A DNA stretch of 9,108 bases from Bacteroidota bacterium (GTDB lineage Bacteria; Bacteroidota; Ignavibacteria; Ignavibacteriales; Ignavibacteriaceae), in the NCBI GenBank assembly GCA_021790055.1, contig JAJYIL010000089.1:1-9108 (forward strand), given 5' to 3'. Positions 7,071 to 9,108 of this stretch are shown in pieces. The first letter of the stretch is position 1; every line of letters begins with the position of its first letter. A model generated the notes under the pieces. That model saw only the letters and a program-made list of their open reading frames with translations. It had not been told where the DNA came from and made no database searches. The translations under genes were made by a program, and so were the position numbers.

Positions 7071-9005
7071 TCATTTTTTATCATCATCAACTACTTCGTA
7101 CGATGCATCCTGTACATTTTTATCGTCGCCTTTATCTTTACTGCCGGAGTCGCCAGCACCAGGCGCGCTTTGCTGCTGTTGCTGCTGCTGCTGTTGACCT
7201 GCACCAGCCTGGGAGTAAATCTGCGAAGCTATTTCATTCCACACCTTGCTTAACGAATCGGTTGCGGATTTTATCTGGTCGGCATTGTTTGTCGCCAACG
7301 CATCCTCAACCTTTTTGATTTCCGCTTCGAGCTTGGTTTTAGCATCAGCAGGCATCTTATCCTTCAGCTCTTCAATCTGCTTCTTTGTCTGGAAGACAAG
7401 TGAATCAGCCTGGTTTCTAACTTCAACGGATTCCTTTTTCTTCTTATCTTCAGCAGCATGTTCCTTAGCGCTGTTTTTCATCTTTTCTATTTCATCTTTA
7501 GCTAATCCGCTTGAAGAAGTTATCCTGATGCTCTGCTCTTTACCTGTTGCCTTATCCTTTGCAGCAACATGTAATATGCCGTTAGCATCAATATCGAAAG
7601 TAACTTCAATCTGCGGTACACCTCTCGGTGCCGGCGGAATGCCGTCAAGGTGGAATCTTCCTAAAGTTCTGTTGTCGGCAGCCATTGGTCGCTCGCCCTG
7701 TAGAACATGAATTTCCACAGACGGCTGACTATCCGACGCCGTTGAAAATACCTCGCTCTTACGCGTAGGGATTGTTGTGTTTGACTCAATCAACCTGGTC
7801 ATTACTCCACCAAGAGTCTCGATACCAAGCGACAACGGCGTAACATCAAGTAGAAGAACGTCTTTTACGTCGCCTGTAAGCACACCGCCTTGAATAGCTG
7901 CGCCTACAGCTACAACTTCATCCGGGTTTACACCTTTATGAGGTTCTTTGTTGAAAATCTTCTTCACTAAATCCTGAACCATAGGAATTCTCGTAGAGCC
8001 ACCTACAAGTATTACTTCGCCGATTTCATTAGGACCAACACCGGCATCCTTCAAAGCTTGTTCGCAAGGTATTCTAGTTTTCTGCACAAGATCATCAATA
8101 AGCTGCTCGAACTTTGCTCTTGTAAGATTTATGTTTAAGTGCTTCGGACCTTCCTGCGTTGCAGTTATAAACGGCAAGTTTACATCAGTGCTTGCTGAAG
8201 AAGAAAGCTCAATCTTAGCCTTTTCTGCAGCCTCTTTCAATCTTTGCAGCGCCATCGGATCTTTTCTTAAATCAATTCCTTCCTGTCGCTTGAATTCGTC
8301 CGCAAGAAAATCAATTACTCGCTGATCGAAATCATCGCCGCCAAGATGAGTATCACCGTTTGTAGATTTTACTTCGAACACGCCGTCGCCAAGCTGTAGA
8401 ACCGAAATATCGAAGGTACCGCCGCCTAAATCGTAAACCGCCACAATATGATCCCTTGTTTTCTTATCGAGTCCGTATGCAAGCGCAGCAGCGGTAGGCT
8501 CATTTATAATTCTTCTTACTTTTAATCCCGCAATCTCACCGGCATCTTTAGTAGCTTGTCTTTGTGAGTCGTTAAAATAAGCCGGAACGGTTATTACTGC
8601 TTCAGTTATTTCCTGTCCGAGATACTCTTCGGCTGTCTTTTTCATCTTCTGAAGAATCATTGCGCTAATTTCCGGCGGAGAGTAAAGCCTATCGCCAATC
8701 TTAACGCGTGCGGAATCATTGTCGCCCGCAACAACCTCGTACGGAACTTTTGTCTTTTCATCCTGAACTTCATTTAAAACACGCCCCATAAATCTCTTTA
8801 TAGAAAAGACTGTGTTCTTCGGATTTGTTATTGACTGCCTCTTCGCGGGCTGACCGACCAGTCTTTCACCTGTTTTGGTGAATGCAACAACCGACGGAGT
8901 AGTTCTACCGCCTTCTGAGTTAGGTATAACTACCGGGTCGTTACCTTCCATTACCGCAACGCAAGAGTTAGTTGTACCTAAATCTATTCCAATTATTTTT
9001 CCCAT
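7071..9005 (-). CDS. dnaK: Molecular chaperone DnaK (Hsp70)
   Basis: This is a complete 644-residue DnaK, usual for the family. The nucleotide-binding domain (1-380) shows GIDLGTTNS (6-14), K70 in [21 protein letters not shown] (168-180), DLGGGTFD (192-199) and LVGGSTRIP (333-341). The hydrophobic linker DVLLLD (382-387) leads to the substrate-binding domain (about 390-500, with TPLSLGIET and [10 protein letters not shown]) and the helical lid (about 500-598). The tail is disordered: nine glutamines (604-612; codons 7170-7196, mixed CAG/CAA), a Gly/Ser/Lys stretch, and the acidic end [10 protein letters not shown]. It folds and refolds proteins with ATP, normally with DnaJ and GrpE, whose genes are not adjacent in this window. 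AAGGAG (9015-9020) 9 nt upstream fixes the start. It is followed by its own hairpin terminator and then an hsp20 gene. Confidence 0.99.
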   Translation of the reverse strand: MGKIIGIDLGTTNSCVAVMEGNDPVVIPNSEGGRTTPSVVAFTKTGERLVGQPAKRQSITNPKNTVFSIKRFMGRVLNEVQDEKTKVPYEVVAGDNDSARVKIGDRLYSPPEISAMILQKMKKTAEEYLGQEITEAVITVPAYFNDSQRQATKDAGEIAGLKVRRIINEPTAAALAYGLDKKTRDHIVAVYDLGGGTFDISVLQLGDGVFEVKSTNGDTHLGGDDFDQRVIDFLADEFKRQEGIDLRKDPMALQRLKEAAEKAKIELSSSASTDVNLPFITATQEGPKHLNINLTRAKFEQLIDDLVQKTRIPCEQALKDAGVGPNEIGEVILVGGSTRIPMVQDLVKKIFNKEPHKGVNPDEVVAVGAAIQGGVLTGDVKDVLLLDVTPLSLGIETLGGVMTRLIESNTTIPTRKSEVFSTASDSQPSVEIHVLQGERPMAADNRTLGRFHLDGIPPAPRGVPQIEVTFDIDANGILHVAAKDKATGKEQSIRITSSSGLAKDEIEKMKNSAKEHAAEDKKKKESVEVRNQADSLVFQTKKQIEELKDKMPADAKTKLEAEIKKVEDALATNNADQIKSATDSLSKVWNEIASQIYSQAGAGQQQQQQQQQSAPGAGDSGSKDKGDDKNVQDASYEVVDDDKK

Positions 9006-9031
9006 TATAAATCACTCCTTCATGTTTTTTT

Positions 9032-9045
9032 GACTAAAATTAGTC
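9032..9045. promoter_or_regulatory. Dyad symmetry just upstream of dnaK, possible operator
   Basis: GACTAA-AA-TTAGTC is a 6-bp inverted repeat with a 2-nt centre, 27-40 bp before the dnaK start and upstream of its SD. Position and symmetry fit a repressor site or a small 5'-leader hairpin. It is not a CIRCE element, whose arms read TTAGCACTC and GAGTGCTAA with a 9-nt spacer. No convincing -35/-10 pair could be placed next to it. Confidence 0.35.
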
Positions 9046-9061
9046 TTCATTATTTAAGTTT

Positions 9062-9108
9062 TTATTTTATTTTAATTTCTTTTTCACCGGCAGTGTTCTT
9101 TACTGCTA
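9062..9108 (-). CDS. C-terminal end of a gene upstream of dnaK, possibly Hsp20-like (partial)
   Basis: Only one minus-strand frame stays open at the right edge. It encodes ...AVKNTAGEKEIKIK and then TAA (9062-9064), 56 bp before the dnaK start. Lysine-rich ends with an I-x-I motif (here I-K-I) are typical of Hsp20 tails and would fit a chaperone cluster. Fifteen codons are too few to prove coding, and the other two frames close within eight codons mostly by base composition. The gene body lies outside the window. Confidence 0.35.
   Translation of the reverse strand, partial: AVKNTAGEKEIKIK

Noticed and set aside
7246..7710. 154-codon open frame on the plus strand opposite dnaK
   Set aside because: Long antisense frames opposite dnaK are a well-known by-product of its codon use and have been misannotated before. 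There is no SD, and the real dnaK covers the region fully.
1..9108. CRISPR array, insertion sequence, tRNA or phage-type system
   Set aside because: I found no regularly spaced long repeats, no transposase or integrase motifs, no tRNA-like cloverleaf and no terminal inverted repeats. The gene content is mostly housekeeping and signalling.

Overview
The window comes from an AT-rich bacterial chromosome, and every supported gene lies on the minus strand. The gene set suggests the Bacteroidota/Ignavibacteria/Chlorobi neighbourhood: a eukaryote-type Ser/Thr kinase of the GEGGMGEVYKAQD type, a GAF-SpoIIE phosphatase, a lipoprotein prolyl oligopeptidase, ExoA-type exonuclease III, DnaK and Hsp20. 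An Ignavibacteria-like source is my best guess, by general resemblance only, without any search. Most genes have a recognisable Shine-Dalgarno (SD) sequence. The exonuclease and the phosphatase do not.

Read in the direction of transcription (right to left), the window starts with a chaperone block. A short open frame ending in EIKIK (9062-9108) is probably the tail of an upstream gene. It is followed by complete dnaK (7071-9005), a hairpin terminator (7034-7058), a small heat-shock protein gene (6567-6968) and a textbook terminator with perfect 10-bp arms (6521-6544). Neither grpE nor dnaJ is next to dnaK in the window. Next come two housekeeping enzymes: exodeoxyribonuclease III (5658-6434) and a prolyl oligopeptidase with a lipoprotein signal peptide (3447-5576), whose catalytic Ser, Asp and His are all visible.

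After a 226-bp AT-rich gap comes a signalling block. It holds a GAF plus SpoIIE/PP2C-type phosphatase (1922-3220), a protein made of two tandem antibiotic-biosynthesis-monooxygenase (ABM)-like domains (1055-1813), a 112-residue protein of unknown function (699-1037), and the N-terminal three quarters of a Ser/Thr kinase domain cut by the window edge (1-611). The four genes are co-directional with gaps of 108, 17 and 87 bp and no obvious terminator between them, so they may be co-transcribed. A kinase and a phosphatase acting on Ser/Thr phosphates side by side suggest reversible phosphorylation, but no anti-sigma factor or STAS antagonist is visible in the window.

Most of the window is ordinary. 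The parts most worth a second look are the kinase/phosphatase block with its two uncharacterised middle genes, and a small hairpin with a GNRA loop that would cover the SD of the ABM gene. I see no CRISPR array, tRNA, rRNA, insertion sequence or phage gene, and no strong evidence of a new defence or mobile system.
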